Below, one piece after another: positions 31,601 through 45,786 of a stretch of 64,000 nt of DNA. This stretch comes from Ophioderma brevispina. Its lineage: Eukaryota; Echinodermata; Ophiuroidea; Amphilepidida; Ophiodermatidae. Both the position numbers and the translations under genes were made by a program. Position 1 is the first letter of the stretch; each line of letters begins with the position of its first letter. The notes beneath the pieces were generated by a model, which had not been told where the DNA came from, searched no databases, and saw nothing but the letters and a program-made list of their open reading frames with translations. Location: positions 1 through 64,000 of the forward strand of contig JAMKCH010010299.1 of assembly GCA_023653785.1 (NCBI GenBank). The letters are read 5' to 3'.

Positions 31601-33223
31601 ACATTTTTTTCCGCTTTTATCCGTTAATCGCCTATGGAGGCCCCGACTATGGCTCCCTGCCGACTATATCTGCTTTTCACCAACCGGCTCTTAACCAAAG
31701 AGGTCTATATAGATAGAGAGGCAAAACGTTTACGTAATCTTTAGAAATTCAACCGTCTCCCATGTTTTTGCCGACTCAAAAGAACATAGATTACCAACAA
31801 TAGAAAGCAAGGGCTTTGCCTCCGCTTCTTCGACATACTGTGGGTGCCGCTTAACGCTTTGCATATACACTAATCTGTAAGTGATCAATAAATGTATGTG
31901 TTAGAGGTGGCCAGTGTAATATAGTGTACCTGGATCATTGTGCTCAGTCCTCTTTTTTCTCATACTGCCATGCGCGCTTAGGTGAAAAGTGTATTCATTG
32001 AGGCGGTTTCTTTAAATCAAGATGACGATGATGCCATTTCATTTCGTTTGTGTGGCCATGGGTAGTACAAAGTTACCACCCATAGCACCCACATCACAAA
32101 CTGATTAGTTTGGTTGGGGCGGATTTTTTGTATCGAATTGACATTATGTGTTTACAAGCACCCAACTGATAATTATTCCGTGCAATATTCCAATGGTCAG
32201 CGCCCAGCACGGACGACGGTTTTTGAATGCGTTTCACCCCCTTTGCTCTACTCTTCTGAACCACCTGCTTGGGCTTCTTTTTGGATGACCAATTGCCATC
32301 AGTGCTCAATTATACGAGCCCAGTATATTGAACATTTCATTGTATAGATATCAGTGTTTTGAAACCCACTAAGCGTTTTCAGCAATCTCGTAAGTTTATT
32401 CAATATACCGGGTAAGCGCTTCTTTGTAGGATGTATATTTCTATTTATTTTAAAACTTATTTCCTCAAGAATCCCAGGCTCATTTTATAAAATATTAGGC
32501 ACAATGTATACATTTTTTGATAATAAAATTTATTTATTTTTTGTCTGTTTGTGTTTTTGTGTTTTTTGATTTTTTAATTTACATGTTAAAAGTAAAACGC
32601 GATAGTCTTTCATACAGGCCAGAAAATGACTACACCCCGATCATCTTTCATTGTTGTGAAAGACTAAACGTGGCTTCTGTGGGAAAACACATAGCGTAAA
32701 TAATAACCTGGGCGGCTTCCTTAAATCGTCTAATGCGTCGAAAGTTAATCATGAAAATGGTGTTTTTCTTTCGCCATGATATTCCATGACCATGCAAACC
32801 ATCTTGTACGCGGTTCATATTTAGGGATATTTCATTATATGTGCGCCGAAATTCATCCAATAATATCCCTTTACGTTCAACATGTTCACTTCATGAGTTT
32901 GATAAGAACATCTGACTTTATGGAACCATACTTTTAATTAAAAAAAATAGTGGCATAGCGCTCCACCAAGCTCCATCGATTTCCGTTTCGGTGGATATAT
33001 CTCCCTGAACAAGTCCCACGTTCAGGAGTTCATTTTACGCGAATCTCAGTCATTATGAAACAACAAGGAACAGGAACCTTGCAAACACATATCGTGTTTC
33101 GCTCCCTAGTCTCAATTACGTCATGACATGAACAATTGATATCGATAAGTAATGCTTCTTTGGTAGCACTGGGTCCTAGACGTCTGTCATGTCTTTTCGT
33201 CAATTTGAATATAAGACATCCGA
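31601..33223. other. Gene-free stretch
   Basis: No exon or named repeat recognised. The end nearest 33,223 may include the 3' UTR of the LINE relic that follows on the minus strand. Confidence 0.35.
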
Positions 33224-33960
33224 TTAAAATAAGAAACATCTTAATGGTCCCGGGGGAGTGAGATAAGAATTATGGAGAATTTTCCAATTGGTGGTGAAAA
33301 CACGTGCATCATGGCGAAGAACATTTAAGTTTTGCCATATTGCTGGCCAATCAAGGGATATGTTTGAAAATTTTCTATTCCAAAAATTATGTGAGCTCGG
33401 GTTGATGAATACTCTTGAGATCAATTCCTTTCTTACATCTTTAACAGATAATGAGTCCATAGCATAGGTCTTCTGGTTGAGAGATATTATAGGTGGGTTA
33501 TCAAGACTCAAATGTATGCGACGCATATCAATCTCAATGGAGGTGAATACTGGTAACTTTAACCTTATTATGCTTACGAGGAATATGTTATTTCCATCAC
33601 TAAGGAGAATCCTTCTTATCTTCTTAGAGGGAAGTAAAGGAGGGGTCATTTATTACACCAGGGTAGAATGGAGACTTTGGGGATATACGAACAAAATTAT
33701 AAGTGAGAGGGGGCACATGAAAATTTTCATGGAAGAGTGAGGGGAGCATTAACCTTTGAACGGAGAAATCTCATAAAATCGCGGAATGCGGAATATTTCG
33801 TCGAAAAAGAACTGGAATTCCTCCATTTCCCCTGGCGTAAATAATGACCGCTCCCTAATATGCGGTCAACAGTATAGTTTAACACTTTGAAAGAGGAAAA
33901 GGAAAATAAAAAAACACACTTTCTGCACAAATTGAAAATGCATACACTTGGTACACTCAA
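33224..33960 (-). pseudogene. L1/Tx1-like LINE C-terminal relic
   Basis: On the minus strand the longest frame (33,649-33,224) contains LDWPAIWQNLNVLRHDARVF and TTNWKILHNSYLTP. These match the DWxxIWxN...WKLLHRxYLTP region that follows the polymerase in fish and invertebrate L1-like elements. Just upstream, near 33,830-33,750, another frame reads FFFDEIFRIPRFYEISPFKG, corresponding to the FxELxxKYNIPxxxFYxYLQI motif there. The polymerase core and zinc finger are not visible, so only a 5'-truncated, frameshifted tail remains. Confidence 0.65.
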
Positions 33961-34548
33961 TTCTGTTTTACAATCTTAACTCGCTTTCTCTTAATTTCGG
34001 CAAACTACCAATATGTAACAAGCAAAAAAAAAAAATAATACAAAAAATCTATACGACGCAAATGGTGGTAAAACTAATTGGTTACTAAATATTTGATCAT
34101 TCCTGTAACCTTTCAACTGCTCATCTCGCATACTTATGATCAGACAAGTTAACGTGTGTGGGTATACTGGTGTTACTTTTCTTTTGTTAAAATTAGACAC
34201 ACCGGTAGCAAATTTAGAGACACAAGTCATGGCGGAATAAAGCAATACATAAGAAATTGAGTCACTACACACAAGTATACCTCAGTTAGCATAAAGGTAC
34301 ACAAACTAGACTGTTTAATATTTATGTAAGAAAAATAAAGACGTCATGATAACAATCGACCTATTGTAATGATATGTTAATAAGGTATTTATATACACAA
34401 ATTTAACCTAGTCATTGACCATTGTTAATCGCTTTTGTGTCACCTCCGTAGGCCATCTATATGAATTTCAAATAACTTATTGAAAATGAATATGAAAGAT
34501 GGTGGTAACACACATTCTTGTAAAAGACAAAATAATCTAAACCAATGT
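33961..34548. other. Gene-free stretch
   Basis: AT-rich DNA with an A-run at about 34,025-34,035. Nothing else recognised. Confidence 0.4.
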
Positions 34549-34853
34549 ATTAGACCAGAGGGTATTTTGAATCAATCCCATGATGCATTGCAATGTGCCT
34601 ATACCGTACTATACTAAACACATGTCAGTACTTAGGGATAAAAAGTGCTCCAAAAGTTCAAGAACAACAAGATGTTTCATGATCATGCAAAAAATTCCCT
34701 AAGTACTAACGCTTTGTAGGCTAAAATGGGCCTAAAAGTCTGGGTTTTTATGTGTTAAGAATAGGATTTTTGTGGGATCACATGACCTTTTGAGGTTAAT
34801 TTTCCCAAAACTGGTGCATTGTGGGATTGACTCAATACACCCTCTGGTATTAG
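34549..34853. mobile_element. MITE with 34-bp TIRs and 5-bp target duplication
   Basis: The element at 34,554-34,848 begins ACCAGAGGGTATTTTGAATC and ends with the complementary TGCATTGTGGGATTGACTCA then ATACACCCTCTGGT. Both sides are flanked by ATTAG (34,549-34,553 and 34,849-34,853), a clean 5-base target duplication. There is no coding content. Confidence 0.9.
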
Positions 34854-37800
34854 ACTTTTAAATTAAAAATGTGTTTTTTTTTGTTTTCCATTACGCGTGT
34901 CATAAAATGTTAACACAGTTTAACTTCGACAAAGAAGCTGATACGTTTGAAAGTGAATAAATCTTCTGTATTTTCACCTAACTTTGAGGAAAAAATGTGT
35001 TTTGAATTCGAAATTTACATTAGTGCGAATTTATATTTAGCTTTTTGGGCAATATAAAAACGATTGTAGCAATAATTTTATAGATACAAGTTAATTGCAC
35101 TTTGGACATCTTTTATAATTGCACCAAAAAAACCCTTTAGTTCTAACCCATATACCATCATCTTTATTAAAATATAACAGAAAGTAAAACATTAAGTAGT
35201 CATAGTAGCACATATTTTTTTAATATAAAAAAATCCTTTTGGACCCGAGATTTAGAGCAGAATTAACAGATTACAAAATTATTTTATGGAATTTACAACT
35301 TGAGCAAGTCTATTCACCAAGAATACTGTTCAATGAAATGCACATTTACATGAACTGGACTTCAAATCATAAATCATCCTTAAAAACCAGGGGTATATTT
35401 CTTAATATACCGGTGGTGAATGGAAGTTATTGTGCCAAGGAATCGAGACTTATTATCTCACAGTGCACAGTGCTAACATCATGGTTTATAGGGACATATG
35501 AGCCATGTAAGTGCGTGTTAAGCACATCTTCTCTGATTTTAAGCTTTGTAATAATTACAAAATCATTATTAGAAGTCAGTGATGCACATGTTCAATACAA
35601 TGATAGTCCGTGCGTAAACGCAAAGATTACTTCCTTATGCTTAAAAATTATTTTATCTGAAGCATTGCTAAAGTGATACATCAGATTACAATTCTTTATA
35701 CGGTCACTTTAAGCGCTTAAGCTTATTATGTCTAAAAGGTTTAGGTGGCCGTTTAAGTTTAGTCATATAAGGAAGTACGGTAAAATGTAGCCCACACGTC
35801 GATAAACACACAGTTAAGCACTTTCAATAAACCCACCACCATGACCACAGGACAGGGTAAAATATGAATACTGAAAAAAAAACTTTCAGAAATCAAAATA
35901 AAAACAGGCAATCCGCAAAATCAAACAAAATTAAAACGTTTCCGTTAGACTCGACAATTTAAAAGGGGATGGTATAATTGTTCATCTTGATTGAATAAGC
36001 TTGCCCTCACATAACCCATCATTCCAATCCGTCCCGATCTGAGGGCTAAAAGCGTGATTTTCGTGCCCCATAGAATACTGTGTAACAAAATACTGGTCGA
36101 ACAAAATAACAAAATTATGCAATTTTTCGCTCATAACATCCATACTAAACACAATTTAGCTCCGAGATTTCACAGGATAAATAAGAAAAAATAACAGATT
36201 GTTATATTTTTTTCCTGTAAAATAGATATTTTTGTGGATTTACAAAACCTGAAAGTACACTGGACAAACATACAAATATACAGTTCAAACATACAGTTCA
36301 AAACTTGATAACATAAAAATAAGTATGATTCTATACTGATTTTGAGAATAAGTAAAATGAGGGCAATTTACAGGCAGTAAGTTTGAGGATACATTGAGAC
36401 TGCCAGTATGAAACCGTAAAATGTCTTTAAAAAATCGCAAAATCATAATTTAATGCTGTAAGTTATTGTGCCATCCATTACTCTAAAGTAATAGAAGACC
36501 CAATGATGTGCGCGACAGACAGATGTTTATATTAATATGGGCGGGTTATTGACAATACTGACAATGTGGTAGGAGAAACGGGGGATTCACTCTAAGGGGA
36601 CAATAATCATGAAATTCATGTAAAGGGGACAGCCACAAGTCTCTGTTAGGGGACAAGAGTGCGAACAACGCTGTAATGGGGAGGGCCAATTTCCTCTCCC
36701 ATTCTCCACTACCAGAGAGGAACATAATGAAGAAACCAGAGTTGAACAAAGAACAATAAAGAAAAGGGTGTTTGGTGCGCAATGGTTTCTGTTTACTTTC
36801 AACGGGTGTGTTTTTTATGGTACTACCCTCTGCTGAAGCCTGAAGCTACATGTATTTTATTGGCAATTGTGACATTATAAATTAAAAAAAAAATAAGTTA
36901 TATCACAAGGAGCAGCACTTTATACCTATTTTGATTTTCAATAAAGAATGTCTTGGCAACTGTGTTGAAACTGGCCCAACTGGTTTTTCAAGTGTCTCAG
37001 ACAATTGACCATCTCTTGAACCAGACCCTCAAATTACACCAACTAAAAATCTCATGAAAGCTGGAACATTCCTAAACAAGAATCAGTTAATTTCCAGTTG
37101 AGATAAACTTAATATTTTAGCAAAAAATAATCGATTGTATATTTTTTTTTTTGGATTTTTTTAACAATATCTGTTAAATTTATTTTTGGTCCTATACAAA
37201 TGTGTATCAAGCATTTTTTTAAAATAAAATCTTATAGTAATAAAAACAATAATAATAATAACGTTTGTGCATATTCATTAGGTTATAATAAGATGTACGA
37301 TGGACTGTTTATAGCAAAATTCTCTTAGGGGTAAGCCCTCGCACAAAATCTAGAAATTTGCATAATGTGCATAAGGTCTTCTGCACTCCGTTGGTGCGTA
37401 AGGGGGTCCAGTCCCCTCTGAAAACCACTTTGCCGTTGTTTTTTTTTACCAAAACTCTGGTCATTGAAGGGGTACATCAAGACGACCACATAACAGGAAA
37501 CAATGAAAATCGGTGGTACAGATTCAGAATGGCGGTCTAAAAACCGATTTTTAGAACGCCCACCAAATTCTCTCGCCGAAAAATTAAAACCACTTTCTAA
37601 AAGGACTTTTCCCATAAAATTTAGCTCATAATAGTAGAACATCATACATTTTCATTGCTGAAATAACAATTTAGAAAAAGTTACTCCGGTATGATTTAAG
37701 GGACAAAACAAGTTTTGAATAGCGCCACCATAATGCTTATTTACAAAAACGCCATGGGCCATTTGATTTTTTTCCCACCAAAATATGCGCAACTGATATT

Positions 37801-37997
37801 TAGGCAATTACATAAATGGAAACTAACAATTTAGCGTTAAAAACGGCGCTCGAAAAACGAAATCATGGGTCCACATGGACCCCTATGCACTTATATTCAT
37901 ATCAGTAACTCACCCCCCCCCCCTTACGTCGTAATGAGTGAACAACAAAAGCCAATTATATGCTAATAATCTATCGCTCTTCAATTATCTGTCTCTG
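34854..37997. other. Gene-free stretch
   Basis: Contains an uninterrupted 145-codon plus-strand frame (35,239-35,676) with no recognisable domain, plus a C-run at 37,913-37,924. No exon, RNA gene or named element seen. Confidence 0.4.
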
Positions 37998-38068
37998 TAG
38001 GTAATATGGTCAGATTGTCATTCTAGTAACAGTGTTTTCGGTTCAAACCCGGGTAGGCACATATTTTT
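37998..38068 (+). mobile_element. tRNA-like SINE head
   Basis: GTAATATGGTCAGATTGTCA followed by GGTTCAAACCCGGGTAGGCAC has an A-box-like region and a good B box (GGTTCAAACCC) about 40 bases apart. The cloverleaf does not close well, so I call a SINE head rather than a tRNA gene. Confidence 0.45.
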
Positions 38069-40167
38069 TTAACGATCCTGTACACCAGCCTCAAAACCTA
38101 TTCCTGACGCATCAGAAGAAGTTTATTTTCAAACTATTATCTAACTACTTGAAATCCGAGAAGTTGACAAAAAAACTAATGATGGCAAAAACAATAATGA
38201 TATCATGATATCCTAAGAGTAATAAAAGTATCATGGACAGTCACGAAGACCTTTGTTGTTTTAATTTTATTACTTCTAAGAGGTTTTATTACTTCTGCAG
38301 TTGGATTATTCTATCGTTTTTAATCATACTGCATATGTCGAAAGCAAACAAGATATATGAAATTACCCCCTCCCATTATAATGGCACATCCCTGTTTGTT
38401 GCACTACTCACGCGTAAAGTTTATCAGCTGCAGTGATCATTCGTGGTGCACAGTGCAGCGCAGTCAAAGTGTGGATTCATTTATCATGTTTATGTGTACT
38501 CGTGGAGTCAACGTGTGGATATTGCATTAATTTATTCAAGTAAGTGTTCTCATAATTTTCACGGCACATTTAGTATTTCTATGTAAATAATAATAACAAT
38601 ATAATCATAAAATTATCATAATAAAACATATTTGAGACACTATATCCACAGAGGAAACATATTTTGAATTACGAATTTCAAAACTCTCTGTAGTCATCAC
38701 ATGATAATAATTCACTTTGAAGTGCACATTATTGATTATGTTTGCACTGCACTTGACTTCAAAAATAACCTCATATTTTACCATAATAGTTTACAAATGC
38801 AAATTTTTCCGCGCGCTTGCGCGCATTTTGTTCTATTACACTTACTTTTTAAAACGGTTTTAGCTTCTAAATCAAATATTTTCGCGGCGCTGCGCGCGCA
38901 CTGTGCTTTTAATACATCTTTTCAGAAAACCCCAGTTCATTCAAAAAATTTTCATCAACTCACCATCACCCCCCCATGTCAAAAAGAATTTACGCCACTG
39001 AACTTCTCTCACCCCAATTGTTTTTATGCGTTTTGTCGACGGCCTATTACCTTGTTAAATCAACTATTTGACAGAAAGGAAGAATAAGAGTCAAGAAAGG
39101 ACTTCACTGATGTAGGTGAAAACGGGGTGAAAGAAATAAGGTTAAATGATTAAATAATTTAACAACCAAATTTCACAATTAGATGCTACATATGGCACCA
39201 CATTTTAAGGAATGACAAAAATTAAAAACTCACGATTGTTTACTTTAAAGTTCCACATATGAACATTGTCGAAAGCGGGTGGGCCTTCTATTGTAAGCCG
39301 AACGCTTTTTTAAATGTCCACTTTTGGACAAACATAAAGAAACGTTTTGCCCAAATTCGCGATTATGTTGTTGCCTTCAGAATTCACTTTTCTACTCTCA
39401 CTCTCATTTTTTTTTATGATGTCGACGGCCTATTACCCTTGTTAAATTAACTCTTGTCAGATAGGAAGAATTAAGATCCAAGAAAAGGCTTTACTGGTGT
39501 AGGTGAACAGGGTTGAAAGAAGTAGATAAAAAGATAAGTTTGTGATTTCTTGGAAGAAATATACCTCATTATTTCCATTTATTTCGTGTTGGAGTGTGAT
39601 CTTTTATCTGCAGCTGAAATTTTAGGCTGTTCAAACCATAATAATTTCAGTCTAACACTAAACCTGAATAGCATTTGTAATGATTATAAAAGTAATTTAT
39701 TGTAAATTGTATTTTAGTGTTCCATTTAAGAAACCCACTTCCTTATATCCATGGAGTACTAATCCTTATCATTCCTTTATTTTATAAGATTACCATAATT
39801 ATCGCCTATGAATCTGCTCATGGTGTACCTGAATACCGCGACGGCATTTAAAGATGATCTGATTATGCATGCCGCGTAGGCCTAATCCAAATGCTACTAG
39901 AGCCGCATTCATATGACATGTATAATATTATAGTATTGCCACTAGCTACGCCCGGTTTCCGGACTAATTTCATAGGAGGTTGTCTCAAAGACACAATCAC
40001 TTTAAAATACTGTATGTCTATAGCTATCAATTTCATACTACTACAAAATCTAAATGTCACCTCGATTGTTTTAAAGCAGTTTACTGAATGTCCCTTATAT
40101 TGTTTTTCATGTTGCAATCATGTTAGAAAAATGAAATACAAATGAAATATTATTGATTTATTTGCAG
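38069..40167. other. Upstream region of gene 2
   Basis: Non-coding here by inspection. GC-rich CGCGCGC patches at 38,812-38,826 and 38,882-38,902 stand out from the AT-rich background. A good GTAAGT donor at 38,540 could end a non-coding first exon that joins the acceptor at 40,167, but nothing else supports it. Confidence 0.35.
39037..39530 (+). repeat. Direct repeat pair (about 110 bp)
   Basis: GTCGACGGCCTATTACC, a GAAAGGAAGAATAAGA / GATAGGAAGAATTAAGA stretch and GATGTAGGTGAA / GGTGTAGGTGAA occur in the same order at 39,037-39,150 and 39,420-39,530. The copies are about 380 bases apart. Confidence 0.75.
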
Positions 40168-40838
40168 GTGGGCCATCGACATCCAGGAGAATGGAGGGGC
40201 TCCAGAAAACTTCTCTTTTCGCTGACGAAACAAACATTTGGTCCTGGTTTTGTAGGGAAGTCAATAGTTCCGACGTTACCGCACAACCCCATTCTCTATT
40301 AGATCTACCTCAATGGGAAGTACAAGAATGTGTGAACAATGTTAATGCGTTCTTTCTTCATCTCATATTTTTCCTACTCGCCTCCTTGGGGTTGATGTGC
40401 TTAGGATACTGTTGTAACTTTGGTAAAGTCAACTCACTATACCTCATACGATGGCCAGGACACACAACACGATGGCTACTAAGTTTTCTTTTACTTCTCT
40501 GTGCGCTAGCATCCCTAGGGGAGGGAATATTGACAGAGATGGGTCGGAATGAGGCGGCACATATTCGACCTCAGTTCTATCTTCCAGCATGTATGCTTTT
40601 CGCTGCAACCATTGCATCTCTGATATATTATCAAGCATCAGAAACCTATAAAACACCTGCTATGTGTTGGTTGCTACTCGTATATTGGTTGCTTTGCATT
40701 GGAGGAAATGTGGCGCGAATTATGCTGCTCTATCAGCAACATGTGGCTATTGATGCAGCAATTTTATGGATAACTGGTTTGATGATGGTAGCTTACTTTT
40801 TCTTAATGATGTTGGAACTTAAGCTAATCGTTACAAAG
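40168..40838 (+). CDS. Gene 2 exon 1 (coding): TMD0
   Basis: Acceptor TTTGCAG at 40,167, so a 5' UTR intron is likely. ATG at 40,191 is chosen because it opens the frame 23 bases after the acceptor and gives a short hydrophilic N terminus ([20 protein letters not shown]) before the first helix. 216 codons follow to the GTTGGT donor, phase 0. Hydrophobic segments fall near residues 52-75, 88-112, 127-150, 158-180 and 188-212. Key SUR motifs are WPGHTTRW (about 86-93), GEGIL (about 112), YLPACM and YYQASETY. No signal peptide is needed for this topology. Confidence 0.92.
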
Positions 40839-43800
40839 GTTGGTATATCATATATCTTTCATGTTGATTTACGGAATTTTTCAGTAATACATTTCCTGTG
40901 TATCGAATTAGAATTTCCTTCCAAATATGCCTATAATGTGTTTACTGTTTATAAATGTTAACATTTGTCTAAACCCGTGATAGCTTTCCATTTTGAGCTG
41001 CAAAGCAAGCTCCTATAAATCGCCAAGAAACTCTGTTAGTGTGTGTATTCGTTCGTTACGCACATTAAAATGATGTATCCATTGATGCTCCGCGAATCCC
41101 GGTATTTATTTCAAATCGGCACAAACACGCTTATTTTCGCTGATTACCAATACTAAAAAACTAGCGAGTTGGTGGACACAGTTTCGGACCTACCAAGGTC
41201 AAAGTCCCTAATTAATACCCGGGGTATTAATAAAAAAGAACTGTGCAATATTACTGTGATAAAAACATCACATTCGTCATAGCGATTCATACCGCCATAT
41301 TGGATAATTGATTCTATTTGATCTTTGGTGGTAGACTTTATGAACAAAACACAAAAACTTTTTGACGATGTTCTTGGATGTCTAAGGATCATTTTATAAC
41401 CGAGGGTCGACAGGCGAAATCGACGACAAAGTGTTTTTTTTTTTTTCATGCTGTAATGATTACGTATTTGGCACGAATGCCGGAGCCTGGACACTTGCGG
41501 AAGCGAAGATGTCTCATCCAATGGACTAAGTAAGGGCTAAGTAAAAATGTTGTTCATTCAAGTGAAGACAGAAGTGGGAGCTTATGTATTAACTGTTTTT
41601 GTAGTACGGATGCTTATCCGAACTTAACTGAGTTGTTCATTCAGATGGGGCCATGGGGCAAAGTAAATTGGCGATGCTATGCCATGCCCTATGGACTGTG
41701 TATAAAGTGTTGTAGTATTTCTACATGTATTTTGTGTGTGTCGGTGTGTTGTGTGCGTGTGTGCCGTGTGTAGTATCGTTTATCATGTTTCTGGAGTATA
41801 ACATTTAAAATAACCGTAATCATATTTATCCATTCATTTATTAATTTAAGCCTATTTATTAATTTATGAGCACACCTAAAACCTTGGTCTGATCGCCAAT
41901 AGCCTCGTACCCAGCTGGCGCAGATTTTACCGGAAGTGGTAAAAATTTTGGTATCTGAAGAAAGCTACTATTTTTCTCATTTACCCTATTAAATCTTAGG
42001 GTTAAATGATGTTTTGTTTGGATGTTATAAGCAAAATCTACGAATATGTGTCCCATTTTGGTCGACCAATATTAATTTTGAACTCCCAGAACCTCACATG
42101 CTATTGATCCATTCGCAGCTTCCGAGACATTCTCAGTCTCCAAACAAGTTTGATCGCAGAAATTAAAGGCGTATTTCTTGATCCTAGCAACCTTATATTT
42201 GTTAATGGTTCATTAGATATCCCTGAGAAAAAGGTTATTTCTGAAATCTCAGTGGTGCTGATGGTGTGTTTTGATATTACGAGTAAATGTTTGTATTATG
42301 TTTCCCTAAAAGGCAAGTTAGGCCACTGTTTTGTAATGTCTGTCCGTCAGACTAAAATATGCAATTACGCATTTCTCCTATAGTAGATCGAATATGCATG
42401 TAGCTTCGATAAAACATTGGCATTGAATAAGAAAGATAACAGATTGCGCCCAAAAATCATCTAGTCTATATTTTGATGTTAACAGTAATTTACTAACGTT
42501 ATGAAACTGTGAATTTTAACATTAAAAAGCTGACAACAGATTTAGTAGGAATTTTAACATAAACTTTATTATCACAGTTGTTTCGTAAAAAGTACAATTG
42601 GAATGTTCTTTGGGTTTAAATTCTTTAAGGCACGGTATGGCACAATGATTTCCTTATAAGTGTGAAGTGTCCCTCGTAAATAAAGGGACAAAGCTTGTAA
42701 GACTACAAGTGAAATGACTATATAGACTTTCTGAAGTAAGGGGCTTTTCAGAGGGGAAACATGCCATTAGAGGGAGAAACATGTATGTGGGTTCAAGTAA
42801 TATTTCCCTGTGTAAATATTAAAATCGCAAAAAACTTTGGTGGGATTAGAGAAAGGGAGGTCCGGAGTGCAGCTAATTACACAACTGGCGAATTTTGATG
42901 TGTGGGATACTCATTGACATTTGACCCCTGCGACCTATTGCATTTGGATCAAAGGTAAAACATTTTTCCAATGATTCAAAATAATGGCTTTGCCATTATG
43001 TTTATTTCATATACCATTCAATACATAACTTCAATGACAATCCTTTGTTGTGACCGATATATGGGGTCAAAAGGTCAAAACAAGATCAAACTGTCAAAAA
43101 TGGTTTAAAGGCAAAATGGACGGGAAACCATCACAATTCACACACTTTACAAATGCAACGGTAAAGCAGCACAAGGCAGCTAACAACGGAACTGAACTCA
43201 TCACGTACGTGTGTCACTCTTTTCATTATTGATTCAATTATGGAAATATGTTAAGGAAATTTAAGGTCACAAATACTGTCGTCAGTGCTTCAATTTTGAA
43301 GTGAGGTTCAAAACAGTGTTCAGATTTGGGCAGTTTCGACCGTGACTCAAGAATCATGAGACTAAAAAAGAAATACATGCTCTTTTGAATTTACTTAGTA
43401 ATTTTTATTTTAAAGGTGATGGGTGACCAGAAAAACAACCTCGTTCCTCCACTTTACCCCATTAAAATTGAAATTTTGGCATCGAAAAAGAGTTCATGTA
43501 TTTCCTTTTTACTCACTTAAAAAGAGGCCTGGGAAATGTGTCCGTGTGATGTTAGGCCGCCACACCCCCCAACCAAACAATCTTCAAATGTGGTCGATGA
43601 ATTAGGCCATGATGGGGGTCACCTTCCTTTAAGATAAGATACGCATACAAAAGTTAAAAACACAAGATATAGAATTTTCTAGAATATAAGTAAACCTACG
43701 TAAAAGTACTAAATTACACCAGCGTTTTTCATATTTTTGAGAAAGTTATTTCTAACATTTTGTCATTTCCTACCTTCTTGCAGGGCTGCACAGCACCTAG

Positions 43801-45746
43801 ACGACAACTGCATTGTGACGAAGTAAACTACGAGGATATGAAATACACCGAAAACTACGTGCCATTCCTGTACTACATCACATTCTGGTGGATGAATTGG
43901 CTCTTAAAACTAGGTTTTAGGCGCCCTCTTGATATTGAAGATCTTGGAAGTTTACCTGATGAACATAGATCGCAACATTTGTACCAAATATTCAAAGAGG
44001 AATTTCACAAAGAATCGGTATGCAATTAATTTATTGTATTCATTCATTTTATAAATCATGTAATTTTGGAAAGCAAAGTAGCAAACGATCACCAAAATCC
44101 AAAACATGACAACAATAACAAAACAAGAAAAACAAAACAACAACACAAACAAAAACAATAACAACAAAAACAAGAGAGCCGTTGTGCTGAACTGATTTAA
44201 ATAAAATTTTTAAAATGCGTGTGTTTTGTGCAAATGGCAAATACAATCCAGGTGCCGTATTCACGAAGCTGTCTCAGCGGAATTGAGGGCACAAACCCGA
44301 CAAAGAGACATTCTAGGTTTAGCAAGGATTCGTGAAGCTATATGTTTCGTCGAACATGTCTTAAAGTTTAATGTTTTCGCTAACATGAGCTTTTTGACAT
44401 CTTTTGAATGACATCTTCAATCTCTCAACTGCATTGATCGACCTGGTGATTTCATCGCAAATTGACGTTCATATTTTTTGGTAGCAGCATTATTTAAATC
44501 AGTAGTTTCAGTGTTTAATGAGGATAATGATATACGCTTCTTCAGCTGGACCATACTAATCAGTATGTCCGATTCCTGGCCACTGAAGTTTGATTTCGCT
44601 TACTATGGTGCGTAAAAATGATAACGCACACGTTGATTTGTTTACACCGGTATCAATTAGCTCGCATCACAAAGACATTTCGATTGGTTGTCATTGCCTC
44701 AACGAGGACGTGTTCATGTAATTATGAGACATGCTGGATGCAACGTCGTAACTGTGGGTTTGTGATGCAAATAAGAACAGCAACCATCATAAGATACTAC
44801 TAAGACAGATTCATTAAGAATCATATTTGAGATATAATTTTGCCATAGTTCTAAAAGTCGTTGGTACTGTAAGACATATATTAAGATGAAGATGTGTATT
44901 TTAGGATGCCGTTCTTAAACTTGGGCCCATTTTTGTACCGTTTTTATTGATATAATGAACTAACCATCTTTAAACAATACTTCTGTTGAATAAATTTAAT
45001 GTATAAACCCATCTTCTTTGATTCTTTGATTTTTAATAGGTTCATAAAGTGTCTAATGGACAGAAGCCATCCGTATGGAATGTGTTTGGGCGCGTATACA
45101 AGAAGAAATATTTTTCGCTGGATTGACTCGTCTTGTTTATGAGTTGTCTTGTCTTGTTGGGCCTCTAGCTCTTAATGGCGCCGTCGCTTACGCTGCTGCG
45201 TATGGTCAATCTTCAGAAAAGGTAACAATTAGTGTGATCTAATTTACCTACATGCCGCCTAACTACCAACTCCCAAACGTCATACCTCTCTTCCATAGCC
45301 ATGCATTTACGTGCACCCTAAGATACCAACCGTATCAACAGTGAACAACAGAGGCCTTCCATCTTTCGAATTAGCGGCCATCTTGCCGGGAATGGCAAAG
45401 TCCATTCCAAATTTCTGGAGACTTTCTAAATCTAAAGAACGACATGTATGTTGGATATGTATTCATAAAAGTATGGGTCACACTTTGAATAGCACAAGTA
45501 CTTTGAGGTCGGGTATTAAATTGATCTGAATGACGAATACTACGGGAACTAACATCTTTTGTTATAGTTTATACACGAGTGACGTGAATACCTCGCTATA
45601 ATCAAGCATCCTCACATCCCATCATTGATTGGACAAGCGCGTTAATTTACTGGCCTGATACAGGGTGAGGTCAAAAGATTTACCCTCTATGCAGAAAAAT
45701 ATTAAAATACTTAACAAGCTTAAAATTGATTTTGATACCAATACAA

Positions 45747-45786
<40 letters not shown>
